Notes: generated by a model not told the origin, from the letters alone. 64,000 nt of DNA from Roseibium sediminis (GCF_008711325.1 NZ_VXDB01000007.1:62001-126000), one strand, 5' to 3'. Numbered from the stretch's first letter, positions 8,094 through 17,976 are shown. Numbers and translations are program-made.

Positions 8094-9944
8094 TCAGCTG
8101 CCCTTGCGAGCCAGCCCCGCCAGAACATCCTGTGATGCCTTGTCGGTCAACTCCTCGATCTGCACGCGGGCCTTTGCGCGCTCGATCCAGGCCTCACCTG
8201 CCGCCTTGGCGGCTTCCGGCAAGTCAGGATAAGCAGCAATCGCATCGGAAAGGTTACCCTTGGCAACAGCATTTTCCATGCGGCGAAGGACGGCATCCGG
8301 GCCAGTTCCATCTGCATCCCCCGGCCCCCGCACCGACACGATGGACAAGGCGCTCGACAAAAGGCTGTCGACAACGTCGTCAGACGGGTTGGCCTTTGCG
8401 AAGGTTCCATGAATTTCGCGGGCGACCGCCGGGAATTCGGCAATCAGGACGGAAACAGGCGCCACGCCGGAACTTGCATGTGCTTCGAGGGCCGCAAGGT
8501 CCGTGTCTTCGGAAAGACCCGCCTTCACGGCAGCCAGTTCGGTCACATAGGGACGGCCGGAATCAACGGCGGACTTGAGAGCGGAAACTGAAAGCGCACG
8601 GGCGGCCAGTTCGCGAGCCGTCGCATCCCCCATTGTCGCTTCAACTGCAGCAAGGCGGGAGGACAATGTGGCGAGTTCCGCCTTCAATTCCTCCTGAACC
8701 GCCTCATCGGCTGCGCTCAGTCGATTGATATCGGCTGACAGGCCACTCAAGGCTTCGCTGGCGCGGGCCTGTGTATCGGACAAGGTTTTCAGGGAAACAT
8801 CGGACGTAGACACCGCCGTTTGCGCTGCCTTGGCGGTGGCTTCGGCATTCTGCAGGCGGCTGGTGAGGTCGGCAATCTTGGTGCCAACGCCATCAAGATC
8901 GGATTTCAACGCAGCAAGGCTCTCGCTGACCGTACCAATCTCGACCTTCAGCTCTCCCGCGCTGCCTGATGTTTCTTCCGACTTGCCGAGCAGCTCGTCA
9001 ACGGTGCCAGACAAGGATTTGAGTTGTTCTTCCAGCGGCTGGAGGATCGTCGTGTCGATGGCGTTTCCGGCATTGTCGACAACAACCGCACCGCGCTCTT
9101 TCACTTCCTTTTGCAAGGCTTCAAGCGAGGAGCGAACCTCATCCAGTGCCGGACCAAAACCTTCTGCCGTCTGTTGAACGGTATCCTTGGCTGCCGTTTC
9201 CAGCTCGGCGAGGCGCTTGTTCAGCCCGGAAACCAGGAGCGAAGGGTCGCTGTCACGAACGGTCTGGGACAACTCGTCCACCTGCGCCTGAAGATCCGCG
9301 ATCAGTTTTTCCGCCTCGCCCGGACCTTCAGCCTCTTCCTGCGCAGCGCCAGCCTGAAGCGGCAGCATGCCATTGGAGATCAGGAGATAAGCCCCGCCGA
9401 GCGAAACGCATCCGCCGACAACAGCTGCAGCCAGCAATCCGCCGATACCGGCGCCCGAGCGCTGTATCTCCGGCTTTCCGGAAAAATTGGTCGCCGGTTC
9501 AGTTTTGGAAGGTGCGGTCTTTGCCGGGTCTTGCTTGGACGCATCTGCCTTTGCAGGCTCCGGCTTTTTCTCTTCCGCCTTTGATGCATCGGCTTTGGCA
9601 TCTTCAGCCTTGGCGGTCGTTGCGCTTGCAGATGCAGCAGAACTTGCAGAGGAGGAGGCTGCCGCTTTCGTCTCGGCGGCCTTGATGTAGGAACCCTTTC
9701 CGTCGACGGCCTTGGCATCGCTCGCAGACGCCGTGGCCCCCGCACCGGTTTTCGTCTCCGGCTCCTTCGCCTCAACCTTCTCCGGTTTCAAATCAATCGT
9801 AACCGGCCGCTTCTTGCTGCCACTGCCTGTCACAGACGTCGGGTTAGCCGCAGAAACAGTCTCTTTTTCAGAGCCTGAGGGCTTGTTTGACTCCGATCCC
9901 GTGGATGATCCCGGTTTTTTCGAAGTGTCTTTATCCGATGTCAC
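8094..9944 (-). CDS. COG4223 mitofilin-like membrane protein
   Basis: I chose the GTG at 9944 because GGAGGAA lies 5 nt upstream; an in-frame ATG nine codons earlier has no comparable site. The product has 616 residues. It has a low-complexity Ala/Lys/Glu/Ser-rich cytoplasmic region to about residue 165, one membrane segment (GIGGLLAAAVVGGCVSLGGAY), then long coiled coil (many LxxLxxxL heptads) and a C-terminal helical domain ending QDVLAGLARKGS. This is the architecture of alphaproteobacterial relatives of mitochondrial Mic60/mitofilin, linked to intracytoplasmic membranes or the envelope. The position between hemD and hemY is conserved in the group. Confidence 0.85.
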   Translation of the reverse strand: MTSDKDTSKKPGSSTGSESNKPSGSEKETVSAANPTSVTGSGSKKRPVTIDLKPEKVEAKEPETKTGAGATASASDAKAVDGKGSYIKAAETKAAASSSASSAASASATTAKAEDAKADASKAEEKKPEPAKADASKQDPAKTAPSKTEPATNFSGKPEIQRSGAGIGGLLAAAVVGGCVSLGGAYLLISNGMLPLQAGAAQEEAEGPGEAEKLIADLQAQVDELSQTVRDSDPSLLVSGLNKRLAELETAAKDTVQQTAEGFGPALDEVRSSLEALQKEVKERGAVVVDNAGNAIDTTILQPLEEQLKSLSGTVDELLGKSEETSGSAGELKVEIGTVSESLAALKSDLDGVGTKIADLTSRLQNAEATAKAAQTAVSTSDVSLKTLSDTQARASEALSGLSADINRLSAADEAVQEELKAELATLSSRLAAVEATMGDATARELAARALSVSALKSAVDSGRPYVTELAAVKAGLSEDTDLAALEAHASSGVAPVSVLIAEFPAVAREIHGTFAKANPSDDVVDSLLSSALSIVSVRGPGDADGTGPDAVLRRMENAVAKGNLSDAIAAYPDLPEAAKAAGEAWIERAKARVQIEELTDKASQDVLAGLARKGS

Positions 9945-10057
9945 CTTTATTCCTCCGAGCAGAACCGCCAAGGGCCACTATATACATCCGCTTACCAAGC
10001 GAAACTGTTGTTGCAAATTCTTTTATGCGCTGCGGCAAGAAGACCCGCCTCCATCGG

Positions 10058-10765
10058 TTAAACCCGATTTAAGGCGAGATTGAGCAACGCTTCTTCAGTT
10101 GGGTACGCCGCTGCGTAAACACAAGCCCGATTTTCCAGCGGTTTTCCGGCCAGTTTTGAGATTGCAAACACTTTATGAAGCGGCAATGCACCCTCCGGAT
10201 CAAGAACCTGTAACGCGTGCAAAAAGGCCTCAGCCGTCCGCCGGGAATAAATCAGGACGCCATCATAATACCCGGCCGCCAAATTTCCTGCTGCGCTTTC
10301 AGACAGAGCAGCGACCTGCTCCATCGCGTAGGCCTCAACCAATACGCACGAAATCCCACGCTCCTGCAAAGACGATTCCAGATCGACGGCGCGGTCGCGC
10401 GCAGCCGGATAGAGCAGCGGAGCTGACGGGGAAGCTGCAAGAATTAAATCAACAAGATCTCGAGAACTGCCGTTTGCCGACCTGACATCCTCCCATCCCG
10501 CTACACGCATCAGCTCCGCACTGCGATTTCCGACCGCATAGACCGGCAGGGATTTCAACGGAGCAGACTGCGGGTGGTTTTTGAGAAGTTCTGCCACTCG
10601 ACCACTTGTAACCACCAACCCGGCGAACAGCCCCTCCGGAAGGGCATTTCCCAAGGTCTCACGCACGACAAGCATCGGCTCCTCAATCGCTTCATGTCCG
10701 AGCTTGCGGATCCTTTCCGCAGTTCGGTGACAATCAGGCTGAGGGCGTGTGACCAGAAAGCGCAA
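10058..10765 (-). CDS. hemD: Uroporphyrinogen-III synthase
   Basis: The 235-residue protein converts hydroxymethylbilane to uroporphyrinogen III in the cytoplasm, the branch to haem, B12 and sirohaem. It begins RFLVTRPQPDCHRTAERI, the typical strand with substrate-contacting Arg. FAGLVVTSGRVAEL and VDLESSLQERGI follow, then a second domain with YYDGVLIYSRRTAEAFL and the C-terminal FAISKLAGKPL helix. The family is poorly conserved, but length and the 8-bp spacing from hemC upstream make the call safe. Confidence 0.93.
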   Translation of the reverse strand: MRFLVTRPQPDCHRTAERIRKLGHEAIEEPMLVVRETLGNALPEGLFAGLVVTSGRVAELLKNHPQSAPLKSLPVYAVGNRSAELMRVAGWEDVRSANGSSRDLVDLILAASPSAPLLYPAARDRAVDLESSLQERGISCVLVEAYAMEQVAALSESAAGNLAAGYYDGVLIYSRRTAEAFLHALQVLDPEGALPLHKVFAISKLAGKPLENRACVYAAAYPTEEALLNLALNRV

Positions 10766-10773
10766 GTTTGCCC

Positions 10774-11697
10774 CTATGCGTCGAGGAAATTCGGACCGGC
10801 TGTCTCTTTCAACTCTTCACCTGCCGACCGACCCAGCGATTCGGCGTCCGAGGCAGGACCGGAGCGCTCGATTTCGTGGAACACGGACCCATCCGGTTTC
10901 AGGATAATGCCCCTGAACGTTATCGTCTCACCATCGAGCGTGGCAAGACCACCGATTGGCGTGCGGCAGGACCCATCCAGGACTCCCAAAAATGCGCGTT
11001 CAGCGTCCAGACGCAGTTTTGTCTCGCGATCATCTATGGCGCTCAGCAGTTTCATGGTCGCATCATCATCCAGTCGACTCTCAATGCAAATCGCCCCCTG
11101 ACCAACAGCGGGAATGAAGTCGGACGTCTCAATGACGCTTGTCACAACGTCGCCAAGGCCAAGACGCTTCAACCCGGCGTGAGCCAACAGCGTGGCATCG
11201 ACCTGACCTTCTTCCAGCTTGCGCAACCGGGTCTGCAGGTTCCCGCGATACATCACCACTTCCAGATCGGGGCGCAAGCGTTTGATCATGGCCTGACGAC
11301 GCAGCGAGCTGGAGCCTACAACCGCACCATGCGGTAGATCCTGCAAGGTTTTCGCCTTGGGTGATATGAAAGCATCCCGCACATCCTCGCGCGGCAGGAA
11401 GGCCGTGATCCCAAGCCCTTCCGGCAAAACGGTCGGCATGTCCTTTGACGAATGCACAGCCAGATCAATGGCCCCGCCAAGAAGTGCGTCCTCGATTTCC
11501 TTGGTGAAAAGCCCCTTGCCACCCACTTCCGACAGAGGACGATCCTGGATCTGATCCCCGGACGTCTTGATCACGAGAATCTCGAAAGCGTCCTCTGGCA
11601 GGCCGTGAGCCGCCATCAGCCGGGCTCTGGTTTCGTGAGCCTGCGCTAATGCAAGCTGGCTGCCACGTGTTCCGATTCGCAAAAGAGTTGATTGCAA
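10774..11697 (-). CDS. hemC: Hydroxymethylbilane synthase (porphobilinogen deaminase)
   Basis: The 307-residue enzyme polymerises four porphobilinogen units to hydroxymethylbilane. Visible hallmarks are [14 protein letters not shown] at the N-terminus, the active-site region [13 protein letters not shown] with the catalytic Asp at about residue 86, and the dipyrromethane-cofactor cysteine in [11 protein letters not shown]. The gene is divergent from tsaD (about 110 bp between starts), an arrangement common in alphaproteobacteria, and leads the hemC-hemD-mitofilin-hemY run. Confidence 0.96.
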   Translation of the reverse strand: MQSTLLRIGTRGSQLALAQAHETRARLMAAHGLPEDAFEILVIKTSGDQIQDRPLSEVGGKGLFTKEIEDALLGGAIDLAVHSSKDMPTVLPEGLGITAFLPREDVRDAFISPKAKTLQDLPHGAVVGSSSLRRQAMIKRLRPDLEVVMYRGNLQTRLRKLEEGQVDATLLAHAGLKRLGLGDVVTSVIETSDFIPAVGQGAICIESRLDDDATMKLLSAIDDRETKLRLDAERAFLGVLDGSCRTPIGGLATLDGETITFRGIILKPDGSVFHEIERSGPASDAESLGRSAGEELKETAGPNFLDA

Positions 11698-11806
11698 GGT
11701 ATCTGATCCCGATGCTACGTCCCGTTTGTGGCATGTCTAACCAGTTCATCTGCTTCCGGCAAACAAAATGCCGTTCATACATCTAAAGGACAGCGCAGCG
11801 AAGCCC

Positions 11807-12910
11807 ATGACATCAGTCAATCCGGACACAGGAAAAACGCTCACCGTTCTGGGCATCGAAACCAGCTGCGACGAAACTGCCTCCGCTGTGGTGACCGGAC
11901 CGACAGACAGACAAGTCCTGTCCAACGTCATTCGCTCACAGATCGACGAACACAGCGAGTTCGGTGGCGTTGTCCCGGAAATCGCTGCCCGTGCCCATAT
12001 CGAAATACTGGACCATATTGTCCGCGAAGCCATGGAAAGTGCCGGGTGCGGCTGGGACGACATTGACGCCGTTGCCGCAACAGCCGGGCCGGGCCTGATC
12101 GGCGGGGTGATTGTCGGCTTCATGACCGCAAAAGCCATCGCCATGGCTGCTGGCAAGCCGATTATCGGCGTCAATCATCTGGAAGGACACGCGCTAACCG
12201 CGCGCCTGACCGACGATGTGGAATTCCCGTTCCTGTTGCTTCTGGTCTCCGGGGGCCACAGCCAGTTCCTGCTTGTGCGCGGCGTGGGCGACTATGAACG
12301 TCTCGGCACCACCATTGACGACGCCATTGGCGAGGCATTCGACAAGACCGCAAAACTGCTCGGCCTTCCCTATCCGGGAGGACCGAATGTCGAGCGGCTG
12401 GCGAAATCCGGTGATGCGGCGCGCTTTCCCCTGCCGCGCCCGCTGCTGGACCGCCCCAACCTCGACATGTCCTTTGCCGGGCTGAAAACTGCCGTTCGTA
12501 CACAGGCCAAGAAACTGGAGCCGGTGGACGACCAGACGGTTGCCGACCTTTGCGCCGGGTTTCAGCTGGCCGTCTCCGATGTTCTGGCCGCCCGAACGCG
12601 CTCGGCCCTCGCACTCTTTCGCGAGCGGCACCCGGACTGTCCGCCAGTAATCGTCGTCGCGGGCGGTGTTGCCGCAAATCAGCAAATTCGCTCGTCGCTC
12701 CTTGCCGCAGCAGAAGAAGCGGGGGCCCGTTTTGTTGCTCCGCCCATGTCCCTTTGTACGGACAATGCCGCAATGATCGCCTGGGCCGGTATAGAAAACC
12801 TTGCACTTGGGCCGGTCGATGACATGCAGCTCTCTCCCCGGCCACGCTGGCCACTGGACAGCGAGAACAGCGGAGTTCTGGGGTCTGGCAAAAAGGGTGC
12901 AAAGGTCTGA
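11807..12910 (+). CDS. tsaD: tRNA N6-adenosine threonylcarbamoyltransferase
   Basis: Part of the complex that makes the t6A37 modification of ANN-decoding tRNAs. The protein shows [11 protein letters not shown] at its start, the metal-binding NHLEGHAL with its two histidines, [20 protein letters not shown] and a late [17 protein letters not shown]-type phosphate motif. I prefer ATG 11807 (367 residues), which places the first strand about 10 residues in. An upstream in-frame ATG at 11768 would add 13 residues. Neither has a strong ribosome site. Confidence 0.95.
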   Translation: MTSVNPDTGKTLTVLGIETSCDETASAVVTGPTDRQVLSNVIRSQIDEHSEFGGVVPEIAARAHIEILDHIVREAMESAGCGWDDIDAVAATAGPGLIGGVIVGFMTAKAIAMAAGKPIIGVNHLEGHALTARLTDDVEFPFLLLLVSGGHSQFLLVRGVGDYERLGTTIDDAIGEAFDKTAKLLGLPYPGGPNVERLAKSGDAARFPLPRPLLDRPNLDMSFAGLKTAVRTQAKKLEPVDDQTVADLCAGFQLAVSDVLAARTRSALALFRERHPDCPPVIVVAGGVAANQQIRSSLLAAAEEAGARFVAPPMSLCTDNAAMIAWAGIENLALGPVDDMQLSPRPRWPLDSENSGVLGSGKKGAKV

Positions 12911-12985
12911 TCCGCCACGCCGTCGCCACATCGGCATGACTTGATCCAGCCCCAATTCGACACTTCGATTCTCAGGACTTTTCAG

Positions 12986-13468
12986 GTGCAGATTATCTTC
13001 AAGGCTTACGTTTACCTGACCTGCGGGAGCAAGTTGCTTGTCTTTGACGAGCCGGATCATCCTGATGTTGGCCTTCAGGTTCCAGGTGGCACACTGGACC
13101 CCGGAGAGAGCTTTCTCATCGGCGCCAAACGGGAGTTTCGCGAAGAAACCGGCCTCGACCTTGATGTCGCTTTCACACCTTTCTTCGAACAGGATTTCTT
13201 CACAAACGGCGAAGTCGATCTGGAAGGCAGCAACGGCCAGCTGGCCGGGTGCCACCGCCGCCAGATGTTCCATGCCACGCTCTCCGCAATCCCAAGGGAA
13301 GAATGGGAGCATTTCGAAATGACACCCAGTATTGGTGGGGATCCGATCCGCTTCCGCCTGTTCTGGATTGATCTTTTCTCGGAGCAATGCCAAGAACCGG
13401 GAGCCTTCCACGTCGATTTTGACGTGCCACTTGCGACATTGCGCAAACGCGTCTCGGAGATCCTGTGA
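12986..13468 (+). CDS. Nudix hydrolase
   Basis: A perfect Nudix box Gx5Ex7REUxEExGU is present (G-TLDPG-E, then seven residues, then REFREETGL), so the protein probably hydrolyses a nucleoside diphosphate linked to another moiety. The substrate cannot be read from sequence. I chose GTG 12986 (160 residues) because AGGA lies 8 nt upstream and the product then begins QIIFKAYVYL as in relatives; an upstream TTG would add 15 residues. The stop overlaps the gpsA start (TGATG). Confidence 0.88.
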   Translation: MQIIFKAYVYLTCGSKLLVFDEPDHPDVGLQVPGGTLDPGESFLIGAKREFREETGLDLDVAFTPFFEQDFFTNGEVDLEGSNGQLAGCHRRQMFHATLSAIPREEWEHFEMTPSIGGDPIRFRLFWIDLFSEQCQEPGAFHVDFDVPLATLRKRVSEIL

Positions 13469-14463
13469 TGACGGACATCAAGAGCATCGGCGTTCTTGGC
13501 GCTGGCGCGTGGGGAACCGCCCTCGCCCTGACAGCGGCGCGCGCCGGCAACAGTGTTGTCCTGTGGGGCCGCGATGCAACGGCTATCGCCGAAATGCGCT
13601 CGCGGCGCGTAAACTCCCGCTATCTGCCCAGCATCACCTTTGACGAAGATCTGGAAGCAACCACCGACATTGCTCGCGCCCTTAGCTCAGATCTGGTGCT
13701 GCTTGTCACTCCGGCCCAGACGACACGTGCCATGTGCACCCTTCTCGGCGATCACAAATTCGGTCAGAAGTCCCTGCTTTTGTGTGCAAAGGGCATCGAG
13801 CGGTCCACCGGCAAACTGCCATCCCAGACAGTGTCCGAACTTCTCCCTGGCGCGACAGTGGGCATGTTGTCCGGCCCGAGCTTTGCAGATGATGTTGCGC
13901 GCGGGCTGCCGACAGCCGTCACCATCGGCGCTGAAGATCTGGAAACGGCCGCGCATTTCAGCGAAGCCATGGCCTCCCCCTCCTTCCGCCCCTACGCGTC
14001 TGACGACCTTATCGGGGTTCAGGTAGGCGGCGCTCTCAAGAACGTCCTTGCAATTGCCTGCGGTGCCGTAGTTGGCCGAAAGCTTGGTGCGAGCGCACTG
14101 GCCGCGCTGACCGCCAGAGGGTTTGCGGAGCTGACCCGCCTTGGCGCGGCTATGGGCGGGCGGCGGGAAACCATGACCGGCCTGTCCGGCCTTGGCGATC
14201 TGGTGCTGACCTGCTCCAGCCCGCAATCGCGAAACTTCAGTTTCGGCATCAAGCTCGGGCAGGGCACACAGGCGCGGGACCTGATCGCCAGCGGAACAAA
14301 ACTTGCAGAAGGGGCCTATTCGGCCCGGATCGCTGTTGAGCTCGGCGAGCGCCTTGGCCTTGACCTGCCGATTTGCAAAACCGTTGCAGCAATGATCGAC
14401 AAGGATGTATCGGTGGACGAGGCCCTTTCGGAGCTGATGGCCCGTCCGCTGCGCTCCGAATAA
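13468..14463 (+). CDS. gpsA: Glycerol-3-phosphate dehydrogenase [NAD(P)+]
   Basis: The 331-residue cytoplasmic enzyme reduces dihydroxyacetone phosphate to sn-glycerol 3-phosphate for phospholipid synthesis. It carries the Rossmann motif GAGAWGTALAL at residues 8-18, the SGPSFADDVARG loop, the catalytic-lysine region VGGALKNVLAIACG, and the C-terminal substrate segment LGDLVLTCSS with QSRNFSFG. The start ATG is fused to the Nudix stop (TGATG), implying coupling; a GTG lies one codon earlier. Confidence 0.96.
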   Translation: MTDIKSIGVLGAGAWGTALALTAARAGNSVVLWGRDATAIAEMRSRRVNSRYLPSITFDEDLEATTDIARALSSDLVLLVTPAQTTRAMCTLLGDHKFGQKSLLLCAKGIERSTGKLPSQTVSELLPGATVGMLSGPSFADDVARGLPTAVTIGAEDLETAAHFSEAMASPSFRPYASDDLIGVQVGGALKNVLAIACGAVVGRKLGASALAALTARGFAELTRLGAAMGGRRETMTGLSGLGDLVLTCSSPQSRNFSFGIKLGQGTQARDLIASGTKLAEGAYSARIAVELGERLGLDLPICKTVAAMIDKDVSVDEALSELMARPLRSE

Positions 14464-14496
14464 CATGACATTCAACTTCACCGGGGAGACGATTTC

Positions 14497-14787
14497 TTGC
14501 TCTACGCTCTGATCTGCACCGACAAGCAAGGTGCCCTGCAAATCCGTCTGGACAACCGTCCGGCACATCTGGACTATCTCAACAGCTTTGGCGACCGACT
14601 GAAGGGCGCAGGCCCGTTTCTGAATGATGCGGGCGATCCGGCAGGATCGCTGGTGATCGTTGAAGCCGCCAGCAAGGAAGACGCCGCAGAAATCGCCGCG
14701 AACGACCCTTATGCAAAGGCTGGCCTTTTCGAAAGCGTCGACATTCGCCCATGGAAGTGGGTCGTGAAGAACCCGGAGGCGAACTAA
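14497..14787 (+). CDS. YciI family protein
   Basis: This small 96-residue protein has a ferredoxin-like alpha/beta YciI fold: LYALICTDK, a HLDYL helix, AGPFLNDAGDPAGSLVIVEAASKEDA, then DPYAKAGLFESVDIRPWKWV. A conserved His/Asp pair in the family suggests an enzymatic role, but no reaction is established. The TTG start is supported by GGGGAG about 10 nt upstream. The next gene begins right after its stop, so it sits inside the gpsA-to-methyltransferase operon. Confidence 0.85.
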   Translation: MLYALICTDKQGALQIRLDNRPAHLDYLNSFGDRLKGAGPFLNDAGDPAGSLVIVEAASKEDAAEIAANDPYAKAGLFESVDIRPWKWVVKNPEAN

Positions 14788-15213
14788 GTGCAATACTGGC
14801 TCATCAAGTCCGAACCCGACAAATGGTCCTGGGAACAGCAAAAGGCGCGCGGTGACGCCGGTGAACAGTGGGACGGTATTCGCAACTATCAGGCCCGCAA
14901 CAACATGCGCGCCATGGAAATCGGCGACAAGGCGTTCTTCTACCACTCCAATATCGGCAAGGAGATCGTCGGGATCGTTGAGGTCTGCAGCGAGATCCAT
15001 CCGGATACGACAATCGACGACCCGCGTTGGGAATGTGTGGACTTCAAGGCCGTCTGCGACGTACCCAAGCCGGTTACCCTCGCCGATGTGAAGGCGGAGC
15101 CACGCCTTGCCGACATGTCGCTGGTCACATCCATGCGCCTGTCAGTCCAGCCTGTCAAAAAGGAAGAATGGGACCTCGTCTGCCAGATGGCAGGATTTGG
15201 CGAACCGGTCTGA
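14788..15213 (+). CDS. EVE domain-containing protein
   Basis: The 141-residue protein consists of a single EVE/PUA-like domain: YWLIKSEPDKWSWEQ at the start, WDGIRNYQARNNMRAM, GDKAFFYHSN, GIVEV and a final VQPVKKEEWDLVCQMAG. EVE proteins resemble YTH domains and are thought to read modified bases in RNA or DNA. The GTG start directly follows the TAA of the YciI gene. Operon neighbours suggest housekeeping expression. Confidence 0.9.
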   Translation: MQYWLIKSEPDKWSWEQQKARGDAGEQWDGIRNYQARNNMRAMEIGDKAFFYHSNIGKEIVGIVEVCSEIHPDTTIDDPRWECVDFKAVCDVPKPVTLADVKAEPRLADMSLVTSMRLSVQPVKKEEWDLVCQMAGFGEPV

Positions 15214-15219
15214 TACCAG

Positions 15220-15888
15220 ATGGCCATAGCGGACAAGGCTGGCTTTATCATTCGTGAAACGCTGGTGAAGTCGGTACCGCACGTACCTGAGCTTCGGCTG
15301 CATCTTGCTGACGAAGCCATGGCGCTGTGGCAAAAGACCGAGGACGAGTTGGGCGAAATCAGCCTGCCGCCGCCCTTTTGGGCCTTTGCCTGGGCGGGCG
15401 GGCAAGCCCTTGCCCGCTATATTCTCGACACCCCTACACTCGTCAATGGCAAGACGGTTCTCGATTTTGCCTGCGGCTCCGGCCTTGTCGGCATCGCTGC
15501 GATGATGGCGGGCGGGCGGAGTTGCACCTGCGTTGACATTGATGACTTCGCCATTGAGGCGACGCGGCTGAATGCCGCCCTCAACGAGGTCACCGTCGCC
15601 ACGACCCGCGACGACCTGACCGCCGGAGCTCCTCCGCAGACGGATGTGCTGTTCTGCGGCGACGTGTTCTACGACCGGCCGATGGCAACCAAAATCCTCG
15701 CTTTTCTGGATCTTGCCCTTGAAAGCGGCACCGATGTCCTTGTCGGCGATCCGGGACGGTCCTATTTGCCGAAACATCGGCTGGACCACCTTGCCACCTA
15801 CGAAGTTCCTGTCGTTGGGGCACTTGAAGACATGGACGTGAAACGTTCGTCCGTCTATCGACTACGCGCCACTTCGGACCCTGAATAG
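15220..15888 (+). CDS. Class I SAM-dependent methyltransferase (nicotinamide N-methylase / ETFB-KMT-like)
   Basis: The 222-residue protein has SAM motif I VLDFACGSGLVGIAAMMAG, an acidic loop CVDIDDFAIEAT and motif IV DVLFCGDVFYDRPMA, preceded by PPPFWAFAWAGGQALARYI. This arrangement is typical of the COG3897 family, whose studied alphaproteobacterial members methylate a lysine of electron-transfer flavoprotein beta; that target is an inference here. It ends the gpsA operon, 6 bp after the EVE gene. Confidence 0.82.
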   Translation: MAIADKAGFIIRETLVKSVPHVPELRLHLADEAMALWQKTEDELGEISLPPPFWAFAWAGGQALARYILDTPTLVNGKTVLDFACGSGLVGIAAMMAGGRSCTCVDIDDFAIEATRLNAALNEVTVATTRDDLTAGAPPQTDVLFCGDVFYDRPMATKILAFLDLALESGTDVLVGDPGRSYLPKHRLDHLATYEVPVVGALEDMDVKRSSVYRLRATSDPE

Positions 15889-15997
15889 GCTTGCAAACCC
15901 CCGCCGATTTGAAGATTGTGACGCCTTCTTCTTCTCGAAACGGGAATTTGGTCCCGTTCTCGCATCAAATAAAGACGTTTTGCCCAGGGAGCAGACT

Positions 15998-17170
15998 ATG
16001 CCCATTGTCAACCGCCTCGCGGATATGAGCGATGAAATTACAGCGTGGCGCCGGGACTTTCATGAAAATCCGGAAATTCTCTACGAAACTGTCCGCACGG
16101 GTCAGAAAGTTGCCGAACTGCTTGAGAGCTTCGGCCTTGATGAAGTGACACCGGGCATTGGCAAGACCGGTGTCGTGGGTGTGATCAAGGGCCGCAATGG
16201 CGGTGCTGGCCGCACAATCGGCCTGCGCGCTGACATGGACGCGCTGCCAATCGAGGAAGCAACGGGCAAGCCTTACGCCTCCAAGATCCCGGGCAAGATG
16301 CACGCCTGCGGCCATGACGGCCACACCGCGATGCTTCTGGGCGCGGCCAAATATCTCGCCGAGACCCGCAATTTCGACGGCACGGTTGTCGTGATCTTCC
16401 AGCCTGCGGAAGAAGGCGGTGCTGGCGCAAAGGCGATGATCGATGATGGCCTGATGACCCGTTGGCCGATTGACGAAGTCTACGGCATGCACAATTTCCC
16501 CGGCCTGCCGGTTGGCGAATTTGCGATCCGCAAGGGCGCGATCATGGCAGCGACCGACGAGTTCCGCATCACCATCACAGGACGTGGCGGCCATGCCGCC
16601 AAGCCGCACGAAACCATCGACCCGGTGGTGATTGGCAGCCAGGTTGTTTCCGCTCTTCAGACGATTGCAAGTCGCAATGCCGACCCGCTCAAGTCTGTCG
16701 TTGTGTCCGTAACCACCTTCAACGCAGGCAACGCCTTCAACGTCATCCCGCAGGAAGCCGTCCTTCGCGGCACGGTTCGCTCGCTCGATCCGGAAATCCG
16801 CGATATGGCAGAAAAGCGCCTGAAGGCGATTGCCACGACGATTACCGAGAGCTTTGGCGCCAAGGCGGACGTCTTCTTCCGCCGTGGCTACCCGGTCACA
16901 GCCAACCATGACGACCAGACGGATTTTGCGGCTGGCATCGCGGAGGAAATCGCTGGCAAAGGCAAGGTCATCACCGACATTGCCCCGATGATGGGCGGCG
17001 AAGATTTCTCCTACATGCTGGAAGAACGTCCGGGCGCCTTCATTTTTGCAGGGAACGGCGACAGCGCCGGACTGCATCACCCCGAATATGATTTCAACGA
17101 TGACCTGATTCCGGTCGGATGCTCCTACTGGGTGCGTCTGGTTGAAACGGCGCTGCCGACAGCAGCCTGA
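15998..17170 (+). CDS. M20 family metallo-amidohydrolase (hippurate hydrolase / aminoacylase type)
   Basis: The protein belongs to M20D, hydrolysing N-acyl or N-carbamoyl amino acids; the substrate is not predictable. Motifs include RADMDALPIEE, the metal-ligand ACGHDGHTAMLLGAAK, QPAEEGGAGAKAMI, the dimerisation-domain RGGHAAKPHETIDPV and MMGGEDFSYMLEERPG. I chose ATG 15998 (390 residues) because GGGAG lies about 8 nt upstream; an in-frame ATG six codons earlier lacks one. A hairpin follows at 17177-17202. Confidence 0.9.
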   Translation: MPIVNRLADMSDEITAWRRDFHENPEILYETVRTGQKVAELLESFGLDEVTPGIGKTGVVGVIKGRNGGAGRTIGLRADMDALPIEEATGKPYASKIPGKMHACGHDGHTAMLLGAAKYLAETRNFDGTVVVIFQPAEEGGAGAKAMIDDGLMTRWPIDEVYGMHNFPGLPVGEFAIRKGAIMAATDEFRITITGRGGHAAKPHETIDPVVIGSQVVSALQTIASRNADPLKSVVVSVTTFNAGNAFNVIPQEAVLRGTVRSLDPEIRDMAEKRLKAIATTITESFGAKADVFFRRGYPVTANHDDQTDFAAGIAEEIAGKGKVITDIAPMMGGEDFSYMLEERPGAFIFAGNGDSAGLHHPEYDFNDDLIPVGCSYWVRLVETALPTAA

Positions 17171-17176
17171 TCCATC

Positions 17177-17202
17177 AGAAGGCCGGCGCAAGTCGGCCTT
17201 CT
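17177..17202 (+). terminator. Candidate terminator after the M20 gene
   Basis: A 9-bp perfect stem AGAAGGCCG/CGGCCTTCT with an 8-nt loop begins 6 bp after the amidohydrolase stop. The downstream T-run is weak (TGCTGTTT), so termination may be partial and the TSUP gene at 17221 may be co-transcribed. Confidence 0.55.
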
Positions 17203-17220
17203 TGCTGTTTGGGACCAATA

Positions 17221-17976
17221 ATGGACCTTCTCGCCTCGTTTCTGCCGACCGACCTGTCCTCCCTGTCTGCCGTGGTGTTGCTGGCTTCCAGCTTCATGAC
17301 ATCGGCCATCACGGCAGCTGTTGGTCTTGGTGGCGGTGTCACTCTTCTCGCCATCATGGCGATGGTGATGCCGACGGCTGCGCTCGTTCCCGTGCATGGG
17401 GTGGTGCAGATCGGCTCCAATGGCGGGCGCGCGCTTGTGCAGATCCGCCACGTAGACTGGATGATCGCCGCGTGGTTTGCCGCAGGCGCCGTGGCAGGCG
17501 CATTTCTTGGCGGCGCGCTCGCCATCCAGCTGCCAGCGCCATGGCTAAAGGCAGGTATCGGATTCTTCGTTCTCTGGACCGTTTGGGGCAAAGTCCCGAC
17601 ACTTCAGAACGCCGCACGCAAGGCCATGGGCGTTGCGGGTTTCGTCTCCACGTTTCTGTCGATGTTTTTTGGCGCTGCAGGCCCAATTGGCGGCGCAGTT
17701 CTGGCAACCCTCGGCCTCTCCCGCCATCAGTTTGTGGCCAATCAGGCTGTCACAGCCCTGATGATGCACATCTTCAAGGTATTTGCCTTCGGCGTTCTCG
17801 GTTTCGCCTTCGCACCATGGATCCCCTTGATTGTCGGCATGGTGGCCACCGGCTTTCTTGGCACACTGGCCGGTTCCCGCCTGCTGGGCAAAATGAACGA
17901 AGCCACCTTCAAGAAGGGCTTCAGGATCGTGATGACCCTTCTTGCACTCAACCTCATCTGGCGCGCATTCATCTGA
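17221..17976 (+). CDS. TSUP family membrane transporter (TauE/SafE)
   Basis: The protein has about 251 residues with roughly eight membrane segments. It shows the TSUP hallmarks GLGGGVTLLAIMAM in the first half and a repeated FGAAGPIGGAVLATLGLSRHQFVANQAV block in the second. Family members export or import sulfite, sulfoacetate or related organosulfur anions; the ligand here is unknown. An in-frame TTG at 17209 would add four residues. It lies between an amidohydrolase and leuB with no evident pathway link. A second TSUP gene is at 26.0-26.8 kb. Confidence 0.85.
   Translation: MDLLASFLPTDLSSLSAVVLLASSFMTSAITAAVGLGGGVTLLAIMAMVMPTAALVPVHGVVQIGSNGGRALVQIRHVDWMIAAWFAAGAVAGAFLGGALAIQLPAPWLKAGIGFFVLWTVWGKVPTLQNAARKAMGVAGFVSTFLSMFFGAAGPIGGAVLATLGLSRHQFVANQAVTALMMHIFKVFAFGVLGFAFAPWIPLIVGMVATGFLGTLAGSRLLGKMNEATFKKGFRIVMTLLALNLIWRAFI

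Noticed and set aside
12194-13411. 405-residue minus-strand frame across tsaD and the Nudix gene
   Set aside because: No motif; antisense to recognised genes, and the intact Nudix box is on the other strand.
13687-15000. 437-residue minus-strand frame across gpsA, YciI and EVE genes
   Set aside because: It runs antisense to three recognisable genes and has no motif or ribosome site.
15965-17218. 417-residue minus-strand frame opposite the M20 gene
   Set aside because: Shadow of a well-supported coding sequence with metal-binding motifs.
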